From NCBI RefSeq assembly GCF_013407935.1, contig NZ_JACBZU010000001.1, forward strand, positions 868,001-932,000: a stretch of DNA of 64,000 nucleotides. The letters are read 5' to 3'. Under the pieces are notes generated by a model. It saw only the letters and a program-made list of their open reading frames with translations, was not told the origin of the DNA and made no database searches. Each line of letters starts with the position of its first letter. The stretch's first letter is position 1. Positions 33,181 to 41,518 of the stretch are shown in pieces. The position numbers were made by a program, and so were the translations under genes. This stretch comes from Allomuricauda sp. ARW1Y1. GTDB taxonomy: Bacteria > Bacteroidota > Bacteroidia > Flavobacteriales > Flavobacteriaceae.

Positions 33181-33972
33181 ATGAGCAGTTTAAAAAAAGT
33201 ATTGATTCCATTTGATTTTTCAGAGGCGTCCGTAAACGCCCTGGAATATGTCGTCAGTTTTATAGGTACCCAAAGATCAATCGGCATTTTGGGGCTTTAC
33301 GTAGGCACTATGCCCTTGAGCGAGGCTGATAACGAAAAACTTCGCAAAGAATTTTTGCAGTTGCTGGATTCATTCAAGACCAAATTAAAAGTGGACCCAG
33401 AGTTCACCACGGATACGGGAGAGGTGATCAGTACCATTCTTTCGGTACAGGAAAAGAGCAAGGCCGATTTGATCATGATGGGCACCATGGGCGATAAGAT
33501 TACCGATGAGGCCATCACCAATACTTCAAAATTGGTCTTGAAGGCCGACTGCCCGGTTCTTGCCATTCCCTACGGCACTGGTATTAAGGAGCCCAAGAAC
33601 ATTGCGTTGGTCATGGGAGGTGAAAAAATTGAGGATAAAGCCGTGTTGGGAACCTTGTTGGACTTGGCCCGCTCTTTTGATGCCAGGGTCCATGTACTCA
33701 CCATTTACAAAGAATCCGTATACGATGAGGAGGCTATAAAGGAATCCAACGAGAACCTTTTGGAGTACTATTTGGAGCATTTTTATGCGGACCACACTTT
33801 TATTAAAAGTGAAGATGTAGAGCAAGGGATATTGGACTACATCAAAAAGAAAAATATTGACATGTTGACCATATTGCCCCGTAACCATACCGAAAAAAGT
33901 ACACCTTCGGAGGGCAGGCTCACCAAACTATTGACCTTGCACTCCGAGATTCCGGTGTTGGCACTGGACTAA
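33181..33972 (+). CDS. Tandem universal stress protein, diverged
   Basis: A 263-residue two-domain Usp beginning MSSLKKVLIPFDFSEASVNALEY. The nucleotide-binding motif of domain 1 is partly lost (GTMGDKITDEAITNTSKLVL in place of G-x2-G-x9-GS), and domain 2 is weakly conserved (ILPRNHTEKSTPSEGRL). It may therefore act by protein contact rather than by ATP binding. It is the first gene of a four-gene operon with an FNR-type promoter and is followed after 18 bases by the SLC13 gene. Confidence 0.85.
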   Translation: MSSLKKVLIPFDFSEASVNALEYVVSFIGTQRSIGILGLYVGTMPLSEADNEKLRKEFLQLLDSFKTKLKVDPEFTTDTGEVISTILSVQEKSKADLIMMGTMGDKITDEAITNTSKLVLKADCPVLAIPYGTGIKEPKNIALVMGGEKIEDKAVLGTLLDLARSFDARVHVLTIYKESVYDEEAIKESNENLLEYYLEHFYADHTFIKSEDVEQGILDYIKKKNIDMLTILPRNHTEKSTPSEGRLTKLLTLHSEIPVLALD

Positions 33973-33990
33973 CCTTCTGAAATAACTAGC

Positions 33991-35826
33991 ATGCTGCCAC
34001 TGCTGATCATTCTTGGAATTACCATCATATTGTTTATATGGGGGAAATTCCCACCCGATGTTGTGGCCCTTATGGCCATGCTATCGCTCTTTTTGACCGG
34101 TATTTTGGATTTGGGTGAGACCTTGGCAGGTTTCAGCAACCCCACCGTGATCATGATCGCGGCCCTTTTTATTATTGGCGAAGGACTTTCCAGAACAGGA
34201 TGGACCGCCATGGCCGGACAATTTTTTGTGAAATGGGCCCGTAGGAACGTTTCCCGACTTTTGGTAATTGTTACCTTGGGGTCCAGTCTTTTGTCAGGAT
34301 TTGTGAGCAATACGGGAACCGTGGCAGCTTTGCTGCCAGTAACCGTCACCGCGGCTTGGAATGCAGGTACCCTGCCATCCAAGTTATTGATTCCGGTGGC
34401 TTTTGGCTCCAATACAGGTGGATTGTTGACCCTAACAGGGACGCCCCCCAATATTATTGTGAGCAATGCCTTGGCCCAAAATGGTCTTACAGGGTTTTCG
34501 TTCTTTGAATTTGGTTTGATAGGAGTGCCATTGCTCCTCATCTCCATCCTTTACTTTCGATATGTAGGACATAAACTGCTTCCCGAACATAGAACCAATA
34601 ACAAGCCTATGGCGATTGATCAGGAAATGCACAAGTGGATTGAGAACTACAGTATTGGGGATAACCTATATCGCCTGCGCATTCGCTCCATGTCCCAATT
34701 GATCAATACCAAAATTGGGGATTGGAATTTTGAGTCGGAACACAAAGTGTCCGTGATGCGGCTTAAACGAAGACATCCCAACAAACTCCAAAGAATTCCG
34801 CAATTTGTGGAAATGCCGGGCTTGGATACCGAAATGCGCTATCATGATATCATAACAGTAAAGGGAGAGCCTGAAGATGTGGATAAGTTGGTGCTTAAGT
34901 TTCATTTGGGGGTGATTCCATTGAAACCAGAGAAGGATATGCTCAAAAAAGAGCTGATCAATCAGGAGGTGGGCATGGCAGAAATGATCATTACCCCAAA
35001 ATCGGTTTTTGTTGGTAAAACGGTGCCCTTGGGACACTACCTCAAACAGGCGGGAGTCCAACTCTTGGCGGTTTCGAGAGATAACGTTCCCTTGATGGGG
35101 AAAATCAAGATCAAGGCTGGGGATGCCTTCGTGATCCGCGGACAGTGGGAAAACATTATTGCCTTGAAATCCGTGTACGAGAACTTGGTGATATCTGGAA
35201 GTCCGGAGGCGCTGTCCAAAAACGTGGATCAATTGACCACAAGGAGCTACATTGCCCTGGGTACATTGATATTGATGATTCTTTTGTTGGTTCTCAACAT
35301 ATTGCCAGGTGCCATGGCGGCCCTTATATGTGCAGGGATTATGATGTTGACAGGATGTGTGCCCATCTCCAAGGCATATCAAGGGATAAGTTGGACCAGC
35401 GTGGTAATGATTGCCGCAATGATTCCAATGGGACTGGCATTGCAAAAAACAGGAGTGGCACAATTGGCCGCAGAAAGTTTGGTGAGCAGTTTGGGAAGCA
35501 TCCACCCAGTCGCTTTGTTGGCTGGCATATTCCTGTTGACCGCAGCCTTTAGTCAAACCATCAACAACTCGGCAACTGCGGTTTTGATGGCACCAATCGC
35601 CATCATTGCATCGACCACATTGGGAGTTTCGCCAAAGCCCTTCATGATTGCGGTCGCCGTGAGTGCATCTACGGCATTCTTGACCCCGGTGGGAACCACC
35701 ACCAATGCCATGGTGATGGTGGCAGGAGGATATAAATTTATGGATTATGTAAAAGTGGGCGGCCCCTTGCTCCTGCTTTTCTTTATAGCAACATTAGTAT
35801 TGGTTCCATGGATATGGAGCTTCTAA
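33991..35826 (+). CDS. SLC13/DASS-family permease with two TrkA-C domains
   Basis: A 611-residue membrane protein. N-terminal helices lie in residues 1-195, with SNTGTVAALLPV and NTGGLLTLTGTPPNIIVS, the SNT-type motif of divalent-anion/sodium symporters. The central soluble part (about 205-400) has two TrkA-C/RCK_C modules (IGDWNFESEHKVSVMRL and AEMIITPKSVFVGKTV). C-terminal helices follow with the second repeat INNSATAVLMAPIAI and TPVGTTTNAMVM. It probably moves a dicarboxylate or sulfate-like anion. Next to PEPCK, a C4-dicarboxylate such as succinate or malate is attractive but inferred. Confidence 0.85.
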   Translation: MLPLLIILGITIILFIWGKFPPDVVALMAMLSLFLTGILDLGETLAGFSNPTVIMIAALFIIGEGLSRTGWTAMAGQFFVKWARRNVSRLLVIVTLGSSLLSGFVSNTGTVAALLPVTVTAAWNAGTLPSKLLIPVAFGSNTGGLLTLTGTPPNIIVSNALAQNGLTGFSFFEFGLIGVPLLLISILYFRYVGHKLLPEHRTNNKPMAIDQEMHKWIENYSIGDNLYRLRIRSMSQLINTKIGDWNFESEHKVSVMRLKRRHPNKLQRIPQFVEMPGLDTEMRYHDIITVKGEPEDVDKLVLKFHLGVIPLKPEKDMLKKELINQEVGMAEMIITPKSVFVGKTVPLGHYLKQAGVQLLAVSRDNVPLMGKIKIKAGDAFVIRGQWENIIALKSVYENLVISGSPEALSKNVDQLTTRSYIALGTLILMILLLVLNILPGAMAALICAGIMMLTGCVPISKAYQGISWTSVVMIAAMIPMGLALQKTGVAQLAAESLVSSLGSIHPVALLAGIFLLTAAFSQTINNSATAVLMAPIAIIASTTLGVSPKPFMIAVAVSASTAFLTPVGTTTNAMVMVAGGYKFMDYVKVGGPLLLLFFIATLVLVPWIWSF

Positions 35827-35844
35827 CCATTAAAATCGAAAGAT

Positions 35845-37461
35845 ATGAGCACAAACAAAGATCTTGGTAAGTACGGATTAAAAAATGTCCAGGCGCAATG
35901 GAATCTGGACGCAGAAACATTACAGCGAATAACTGTTGAAAAAGGAATGGGTGTTGAAACCGAAAATGGTACCCTTAGCATCAATACCGGTAAATTTACC
36001 GGACGTTCTCCAAAAGACCGTTTTTTGGTGAAGGACGATTACACCAAGGATAAGGTATGGTGGGGCAGAATCAATAAGGCCGTTTCACCCGAAAACTTTG
36101 ATAAATTATATGATGAGGTGGTCAACTATCTCAGCGGAAAGGAAGTTTTTGTCCGAGATGCTGCGGTATGCGCCGATCCCAAATATAAGATGAACGTAAG
36201 AACCATTACGGAATATCCATGGTCCAACTACTTCATCAAAAACATGTTTTTGCGATTGGACGACAGCGAATTGGAAAACTTTGAAGAAGAGTGGTTGGTG
36301 TTGTGCGCTCCCGGTTATGAGGCTGAAAATCCGGCCCAATATGGGATTTTGAGCGGAAACTTCTCTATCCTCAACTTTACCAAAAAAATAGCCTTGGTCG
36401 CGGGTTCTGCCTATACCGGAGAGATGAAAAAAGGTATTTTTTCCGCCCTTAACCTTATTCTTCCTACCGAAAAGGACGTTTTGCCAATGCACTGCTCGGC
36501 CAACGTTGGTGAAGCAGGAGATACCGCAATTTTCTTTGGGCTTTCCGGTACCGGAAAAACAACTTTGTCCGCTGACCCTGAGAGAAAACTTATCGGGGAC
36601 GATGAGCATGGGTGGACCAAGGAGGACACTATATTCAATTTTGAAGGGGGCTGCTATGCGAAGGTGATTGACCTGACGGAAGAAAAGGAACCCGATATTT
36701 ACAGGGCCATACGCCCAGGGGCACTCTTGGAAAACATAGTGTTCAAAGAAGGGACCAAAGAGGTGGATTATTTTGATAGTACCATTACCCAAAACACGAG
36801 GGTAAGCTATCCCATCTATCATATCGACAACATTCAGGAGCCATCTTATGCTTCTAACCCCAAAAATATCTTTTTCTTAACTTGTGATGCCTTTGGCGTT
36901 TTGCCACCTGTCGCTAAATTGACCCCAGGTCAAGCAGCGTACCATTTCATTTCTGGCTATACGGCCAAGGTGGCGGGAACGGAAGCAGGGATTACCGAGC
37001 CCGTGCCATCGTTCTCTGCCTGTTTTGGGGAGCCATTTATGCCTTTGCACCCAGCGGTATATGCCGAAATGTTGAGTGAAAAAATGAAAGCTTCCGGTGC
37101 AAATGTTTGGTTGATCAATACCGGGTGGAGCGGCGGACCCTACGGAGTGGGATCCAGGATCAAATTGAAATATACGCGGGCAATGATTTCCGCGATCTTG
37201 GAAGGTAAATTGGAAGATGTGGATTATGATACCCATCCCATTTTTGGTCTGCATATGCCAAAGTATTGCCCTGGGGTTCCAACGGAAATATTGGACCCCA
37301 TGAATACCTGGCTTCAAAAAGGAGCCTATGTGAGCAAGGCAATCCAGTTGGCGCATTCGTTCCATATCAACTTTGATAAGTTTGCAAGTCAAGCTTCCGA
37401 AGAAATTATGAACGGGGGACCACTGATCGATTCGCACCATAGTTTGACAGAACATCTTTAA
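35845..37461 (+). CDS. pckA: ATP-dependent phosphoenolpyruvate carboxykinase
   Basis: A 538-residue enzyme of typical length. TGRSPKDRFLV (about 52-62) is the substrate-binding Arg region, GLSGTGKTTLSAD (about 232-244) the kinase P-loop, and LIGDDEHGW the metal site, as in bacterial ATP-PEPCK. It interconverts oxaloacetate + ATP and PEP + CO2 + ADP. In fermenting bacteria it can run in the carboxylating, ATP-yielding direction. Its place in an FNR-type operon with PFK is unusual for a purely gluconeogenic enzyme. It starts 18 bases after the SLC13 stop. Confidence 0.94.
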   Translation: MSTNKDLGKYGLKNVQAQWNLDAETLQRITVEKGMGVETENGTLSINTGKFTGRSPKDRFLVKDDYTKDKVWWGRINKAVSPENFDKLYDEVVNYLSGKEVFVRDAAVCADPKYKMNVRTITEYPWSNYFIKNMFLRLDDSELENFEEEWLVLCAPGYEAENPAQYGILSGNFSILNFTKKIALVAGSAYTGEMKKGIFSALNLILPTEKDVLPMHCSANVGEAGDTAIFFGLSGTGKTTLSADPERKLIGDDEHGWTKEDTIFNFEGGCYAKVIDLTEEKEPDIYRAIRPGALLENIVFKEGTKEVDYFDSTITQNTRVSYPIYHIDNIQEPSYASNPKNIFFLTCDAFGVLPPVAKLTPGQAAYHFISGYTAKVAGTEAGITEPVPSFSACFGEPFMPLHPAVYAEMLSEKMKASGANVWLINTGWSGGPYGVGSRIKLKYTRAMISAILEGKLEDVDYDTHPIFGLHMPKYCPGVPTEILDPMNTWLQKGAYVSKAIQLAHSFHINFDKFASQASEEIMNGGPLIDSHHSLTEHL

Positions 37462-37473
37462 GATAAATTACAA

Positions 37474-38796
37474 GTGACCGATACAAATAGATTCCACATA
37501 GAAAGCCTAGGGGCGTCCAAGTACAGTTCGCCCCTACAATTGAGTACCGTTAAGGGCGACAACATCTTTAATTTCGTGAGCGACGCGGATCGGTTGATAT
37601 TCGATCCGTCGATTTCCTATTTCAATCAATGCCTTGCGAATAAGGAGGAACCAGTCTGTCTGGAAAAAGCCGGTCCACGACAGGACCTCTTTTTTGATGC
37701 CCAAAACACGACGGCGGCCATAGTCACCTGCGGTGGCTTGTGCCCGGGCATCAACAATGTGATCCGAGGCTTGGTGATGGCACTACATTATTTCTATGGG
37801 GTCAAGAAAATTATCGGTATTCCATATGGTTACGAAGGGTTGAATCCAGATAAAGGCCATGAGCTAGTGGAGCTGACACCGGATAAAGTAAAGGATATCC
37901 ATCAGTTTGGAGGTACCTTTTTGGGATCTTCACGCGGTGCACAGGATGTTTCGGTAATGGTGGATACCTTAGAAAACAATCAAGTGGACATGCTATTTGC
38001 CATTGGTGGCGATGGAACCTTAAAAGGGGTGAACGCCATTGGAGAGGAAATTGCGAAACGGAACGGAAAAATAAGTGTGGTCGGTATTCCAAAGACCATC
38101 GATAACGATATCGACCTCATTGATGAGTCTTTCGGATTTGAGACGGCTTTTGATGTGGCCAGTCCCATTTTGCGAGATGCCCACAACGAGGCTACGGGCG
38201 CTTTCAATGGAATTTCCATCATTAAATTAATGGGAAGGGATAGTGGATTTATAGCTGCTTCGGCAGCACTGGCCATGCCCGTGGTCAATTTTGTACTGAT
38301 TCCCGAGATGGATTTTGTCTTGGAAGGGGAACATGGTTTTTTGAACATCCTCGAAGAACGGTTGAAGCATAAAAAGCATGCCGTAATTGTGGTGGCCGAA
38401 GGGGCCGGGCAACAATTGTTCACTAAAAAGGAAGAAGTAAAGGATGCTTCGGGGAATATCCAGCACCAGGACATTGGGGTTTTCCTAAAGGAAAAAATCG
38501 CGGCCTATTTTAAGGAGAAATGTCCGGTGACGATCAAGTACATTGATCCTAGCTATATTGTGAGATGTGCTCCGGCGAACTCCAGTGATAGTGTTTACTG
38601 CAGCCGATTGGCTTATCACGCCGTGCATGGAGCCATGGCAGGCAAAACCAAGTTCGTGGCCAGCAAGATCAATAACCGATACGTGTACATTCCTATTACG
38701 GAAGTGACCAAAAAGCGTAAAAAAATCGACTTGGAAGGAGAGTTTTGGTTCTCTGTGCTGCAAAGTACGGGACAGCCATTTTCGTTGGGGCAATAA
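37474..38796 (+). CDS. Long-type 6-phosphofructokinase
   Basis: A 440-residue PFK that starts at GTG 37474, since no ATG fits upstream. GGLCPGINNVIRG (about 87-99) and GGDGTLKG (about 177-184) form the nucleotide site. PKTIDND (about 206) has Lys where E. coli ATP-PFK has Gly. The combination of Gly in GGDG with that Lys matches the plant and trypanosomatid long ATP-PFK group rather than true PPi-PFK. The N-terminal extension of about 80 residues also fits. It commits fructose 6-phosphate to glycolysis. It starts 12 bases after pckA. Confidence 0.88.
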   Translation: MTDTNRFHIESLGASKYSSPLQLSTVKGDNIFNFVSDADRLIFDPSISYFNQCLANKEEPVCLEKAGPRQDLFFDAQNTTAAIVTCGGLCPGINNVIRGLVMALHYFYGVKKIIGIPYGYEGLNPDKGHELVELTPDKVKDIHQFGGTFLGSSRGAQDVSVMVDTLENNQVDMLFAIGGDGTLKGVNAIGEEIAKRNGKISVVGIPKTIDNDIDLIDESFGFETAFDVASPILRDAHNEATGAFNGISIIKLMGRDSGFIAASAALAMPVVNFVLIPEMDFVLEGEHGFLNILEERLKHKKHAVIVVAEGAGQQLFTKKEEVKDASGNIQHQDIGVFLKEKIAAYFKEKCPVTIKYIDPSYIVRCAPANSSDSVYCSRLAYHAVHGAMAGKTKFVASKINNRYVYIPITEVTKKRKKIDLEGEFWFSVLQSTGQPFSLGQ

Positions 38797-38808
38797 TCGG
38801 ATTGAAAC

Positions 38809-38851
38809 TGACAATTGTCATTAAATTTAAAATGAAAGGGTCATAGATTTG
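38809..38851 (+). promoter_or_regulatory. FNR-type dyad and promoter of the HPF-like gene
   Basis: The perfect palindrome TGAC-AATT-GTCA at 38809-38820 and the perfect -7 element TAGATTTG at 38844-38851 are separated by 23 bases. The dyad is 12 bases after the PFK stop and 52 bases before the ATG at 38873. Confidence 0.78.
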
Positions 38852-38872
38852 ACCATAATCAAAACAATAATC

Positions 38873-39172
38873 ATGGAAGTACATGTTCAATATCAAAAGA
38901 TGATGACCAGCGATTCGCTAACCCAAATATTAATGAAAAAGTTAGAGGGGCTGGAGCAAAAATATAGTTGGTTGATCAAGGCCAATGTGTTGTTCAAAAC
39001 GGAAAACGATAAAACCGGAGAGGGCAAAATCTGTGAAATAGAATTGAGTGCCCCTGGTCCACGAATTTTTGCAAAGTCCAATACCGACGATTTTGAGAAG
39101 TCCATGTCCAAAACCATAGACGACCTTAAGAGGCAATTGGAGAAAAGACAGGCTACTTTTAGTACGCACTGA
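38873..39172 (+). CDS. HPF/RaiA-like ribosome-associated factor
   Basis: A 99-residue protein. The ATG at 38873 is chosen because the in-frame TTG at 38849 overlaps the -7 element. The N-terminus (MEVHVQYQKMMTSDSLTQIL, then KKLEGLEQKYSWLIKANVLF) has the beta-alpha-beta start of the HPF/RaiA fold. The end (DFEKSMSKTIDDLKRQLEKRQ) is the usual basic final helix. Short HPF-like proteins bind the 30S subunit and silence ribosomes in stress or stationary phase. It has its own FNR-type promoter, so ribosome protection may be tied to oxygen loss. Confidence 0.78.
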   Translation: MEVHVQYQKMMTSDSLTQILMKKLEGLEQKYSWLIKANVLFKTENDKTGEGKICEIELSAPGPRIFAKSNTDDFEKSMSKTIDDLKRQLEKRQATFSTH

Positions 39173-39216
39173 CAATAATTAGGTCCTTGCTGCGAACGAA
39201 CCTTTAACCCTAAACA

Positions 39217-39843
39217 ATGAAAGCGACATTAATCGGCATAAGTCTTCTGCTCCTCATGGGATGCTCTTCCACCAGATTGGTGGGTACATGGAAGAATCCA
39301 GATACAGTGATCTTTGATGCCTATCAGGTGTTGGTGGTCGGAATGACACAGGAAGATGCCACTCGGGTGGAATTTGAGACCAAATTTGCCGAAGCGCTCA
39401 AAAGTCAAGGTGTGGATGCCGTTCGCAGCATCGATCTTTTTGATGTGGAATTTACATCTGCCGAACGATCTGAGCAGGAATTGGCCCAGGTAGAGGAACA
39501 GCTGCTGGATAAAGGGTTCGATGCCATCCTTTTTACCAAACTTGTGGGTACCGAAAACAGAAGGACGTTTAAAGAACATCTTAATGATGTGGACAAGTTG
39601 TTCATGCGGTTCAGCACGGATTATCTAGAGCATCAAAATATATATTACGATCCTGAGTACTACGATACCTTTAATATCTATCACGCAGAAACCTCGCTCT
39701 ATTGTATCTGTATAGGAAAAGAGATTGAACTGATCTGGAGAGGAGAGGTAAATGTCACCGAACCCCACAACATCAATAAGGCCATTGATTCCTATATCAA
39801 ATTGGTGACCAAATCAATGGGAGAGGTGGATGTGATTTTTTAG
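39217..39843 (+). CDS. Lipoprotein of unknown function
   Basis: A 208-residue protein with a clear lipobox (LLLLMGCSS, Cys16), so it is probably anchored in the outer membrane. The mature part has a TWKNPDT start, a DAYQVLVVGMT strand and a repeated alpha-beta pattern with GFDAILFTKLVG, reminiscent of DUF4136-like or GNA1162-like envelope lipoproteins. I cannot assign it firmly. It follows the HPF-like gene by 44 bases and probably shares its promoter. Confidence 0.75.
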   Translation: MKATLIGISLLLLMGCSSTRLVGTWKNPDTVIFDAYQVLVVGMTQEDATRVEFETKFAEALKSQGVDAVRSIDLFDVEFTSAERSEQELAQVEEQLLDKGFDAILFTKLVGTENRRTFKEHLNDVDKLFMRFSTDYLEHQNIYYDPEYYDTFNIYHAETSLYCICIGKEIELIWRGEVNVTEPHNINKAIDSYIKLVTKSMGEVDVIF

Positions 39844-39989
39844 GACGACATGCCAAGGGCCTCTAGAACCCCTAAAAAGTCCAAAATAATCAAAACCGGA
39901 ATTGCGATCAGAATCACAATCAATATGAAGACCATGATCCGCAAAAAACCGACCATAAGTTTGTTTCCAAAGCTAATTTCATCTGGCAT
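39840..39989 (-). CDS. Possible 49-residue single-helix membrane protein
   Basis: A short frame on the reverse strand: MPDEISFGNKLMVGF, one strongly hydrophobic helix rich in Ile/Leu/Val (about residues 13-40), then LEALGMSS and a TAA. It fills most of the 250-base interval between the lipoprotein and sugar-transporter genes and overlaps the convergent lipoprotein stop by four bases. No strong ribosome-binding site is visible. It may be real or chance. Confidence 0.4.
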   Translation of the reverse strand: MPDEISFGNKLMVGFLRIMVFILIVILIAIPVLIILDFLGVLEALGMSS

Positions 39990-40094
39990 AATAGTGTAAT
40001 TTCTTTCAATTTAAGGAATTATTTGCGCATTCCCTCTATGCTTCCGTGTACTATTCGACTAACGGGTGTATTTATGGCATGTGCTGTAAACCAA

Positions 40095-41486
40095 TTATTT
40101 GGAGCGTTCGTTTTTGCGGCTGAGCAATTTGCCGAGTTCCTCAAGGCTGATGCCCTTGGTTTCTGGCATCATAAAAATGACCCATAACAATTGGAGCACC
40201 ATCATACCGGCAAAGAAGATAAAAATGGGCCAAGGGTTGTCCTTGAAAATACCAATTTCAGCATCGAGAAAGGTGGGTGTGAGCAGGGTGATGAGAGCGG
40301 CAAATACCCAATGAGTGCCCGTTCCCCAAGACTGCCCGTAGGATCGCACCTTATTGGGGAATATCTCGGAAATGAACACCCATATCACAGCGCCTTGCCC
40401 CACGGCATGGGAAGCAATAAAAATTAAAATGAAGGTAAGCAGCAATACCGAACTTGCGCCCGAATAAAAGCACCAGCCTACCATGGCCAAGCTGATGATA
40501 TATCCGATGGAACCAATATACATTAATTGCTTGCGCCCCAGTTTATCGATTAGGGAAATGCCCACGAAGGTGAATATCAGATTGATGACCCCAATGGAAA
40601 TGGAACTAAAGAGTGATTCGCCCGAAGCAAGACCTGCCCGTTCCAAAATTTCCGGAGCGTAGTACAGCACAAAATTGATGCCGGACAGTTGATTGAAAAA
40701 GGCGATCAAGAAGGCAAGCATGAGTGGTTTGTTATATTTTCCTGAAAACAAACTGTCCCGTTGTTTTTCGGTGGTCTCCACCAAAGCAATTTTGATTTCT
40801 TCCAAATGGATGGATGCCCTATCCTTGGCAATGCCCAGCAGGGTGATGGATTCCATCACAATGGCATCGGCACGATTCTTCATGAGCAACCATCTGGGGC
40901 TGTTCGGTATTTTGAAGACCATTAGGGTGTAGATTAAGGCAGGGAGCCCTTCAATCCCCAACATCCAGCGCCAAGCAATGCTTTCATCAAAAATAATTCC
41001 GATGAGATAGTTGGAAATAAATGCGATCAGGATACCAAAAACAATATTGAACTGGTACATAGCCGTCAACCGGCCCCGGGTCTGCGCTGTTGAAATCTCT
41101 GAAATATAGACTGGGGCTGCCACGGAGGATGCCCCCACGCCAATACCACCAATAAACCGGAACAGGGAAAAACTGTAAGGTTCAGGCGCAAAGGCAGAGC
41201 CCACTGCCGACGCAAAGTACAATATCCCAATCCAGAACAAGGTTTTCTTGCGTCCCAACCTATCGGTAGGGATTCCGCCAAAAAGCGAGCCCAATACGGT
41301 TCCCCAAAGGGCCATGGACATGATAAAAATACCGTGGAACGTAAAAATGGAATCGCCCAAGAACCAGTTGGTCTGCCAAATTTCCTTTATGGGCTGGTTG
41401 GCACCGGAAATGACAACGGTGTCGAAACCAAACAAAAAGCCCGCTAGGGCCGCTGTCAACGAAATTCTGAAAATACGCTTGTCCAT
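40095..41486 (-). CDS. MFS sugar porter
   Basis: A 463-residue, 12-helix transporter of the sugar porter branch. GFLFGFDTVVISGA is in helix 1, DRLGRKK is in the loop after helix 2, RFIGGIGVGASSVAAPVYISEIS is in helix 4, QLSGINFVLYYAPEI is in helix 7 and PETKGISLEEL is at the C-terminus. It imports a hexose or similar sugar with protons. The start is 32 bases from the end of the Kdo transferase gene upstream on the same strand. Confidence 0.92.
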   Translation of the reverse strand: MDKRIFRISLTAALAGFLFGFDTVVISGANQPIKEIWQTNWFLGDSIFTFHGIFIMSMALWGTVLGSLFGGIPTDRLGRKKTLFWIGILYFASAVGSAFAPEPYSFSLFRFIGGIGVGASSVAAPVYISEISTAQTRGRLTAMYQFNIVFGILIAFISNYLIGIIFDESIAWRWMLGIEGLPALIYTLMVFKIPNSPRWLLMKNRADAIVMESITLLGIAKDRASIHLEEIKIALVETTEKQRDSLFSGKYNKPLMLAFLIAFFNQLSGINFVLYYAPEILERAGLASGESLFSSISIGVINLIFTFVGISLIDKLGRKQLMYIGSIGYIISLAMVGWCFYSGASSVLLLTFILIFIASHAVGQGAVIWVFISEIFPNKVRSYGQSWGTGTHWVFAALITLLTPTFLDAEIGIFKDNPWPIFIFFAGMMVLQLLWVIFMMPETKGISLEELGKLLSRKNERSK

Positions 41487-41518
41487 GTAGGTTGAATTTT
41501 GCTAAAGCTAACCAAATT

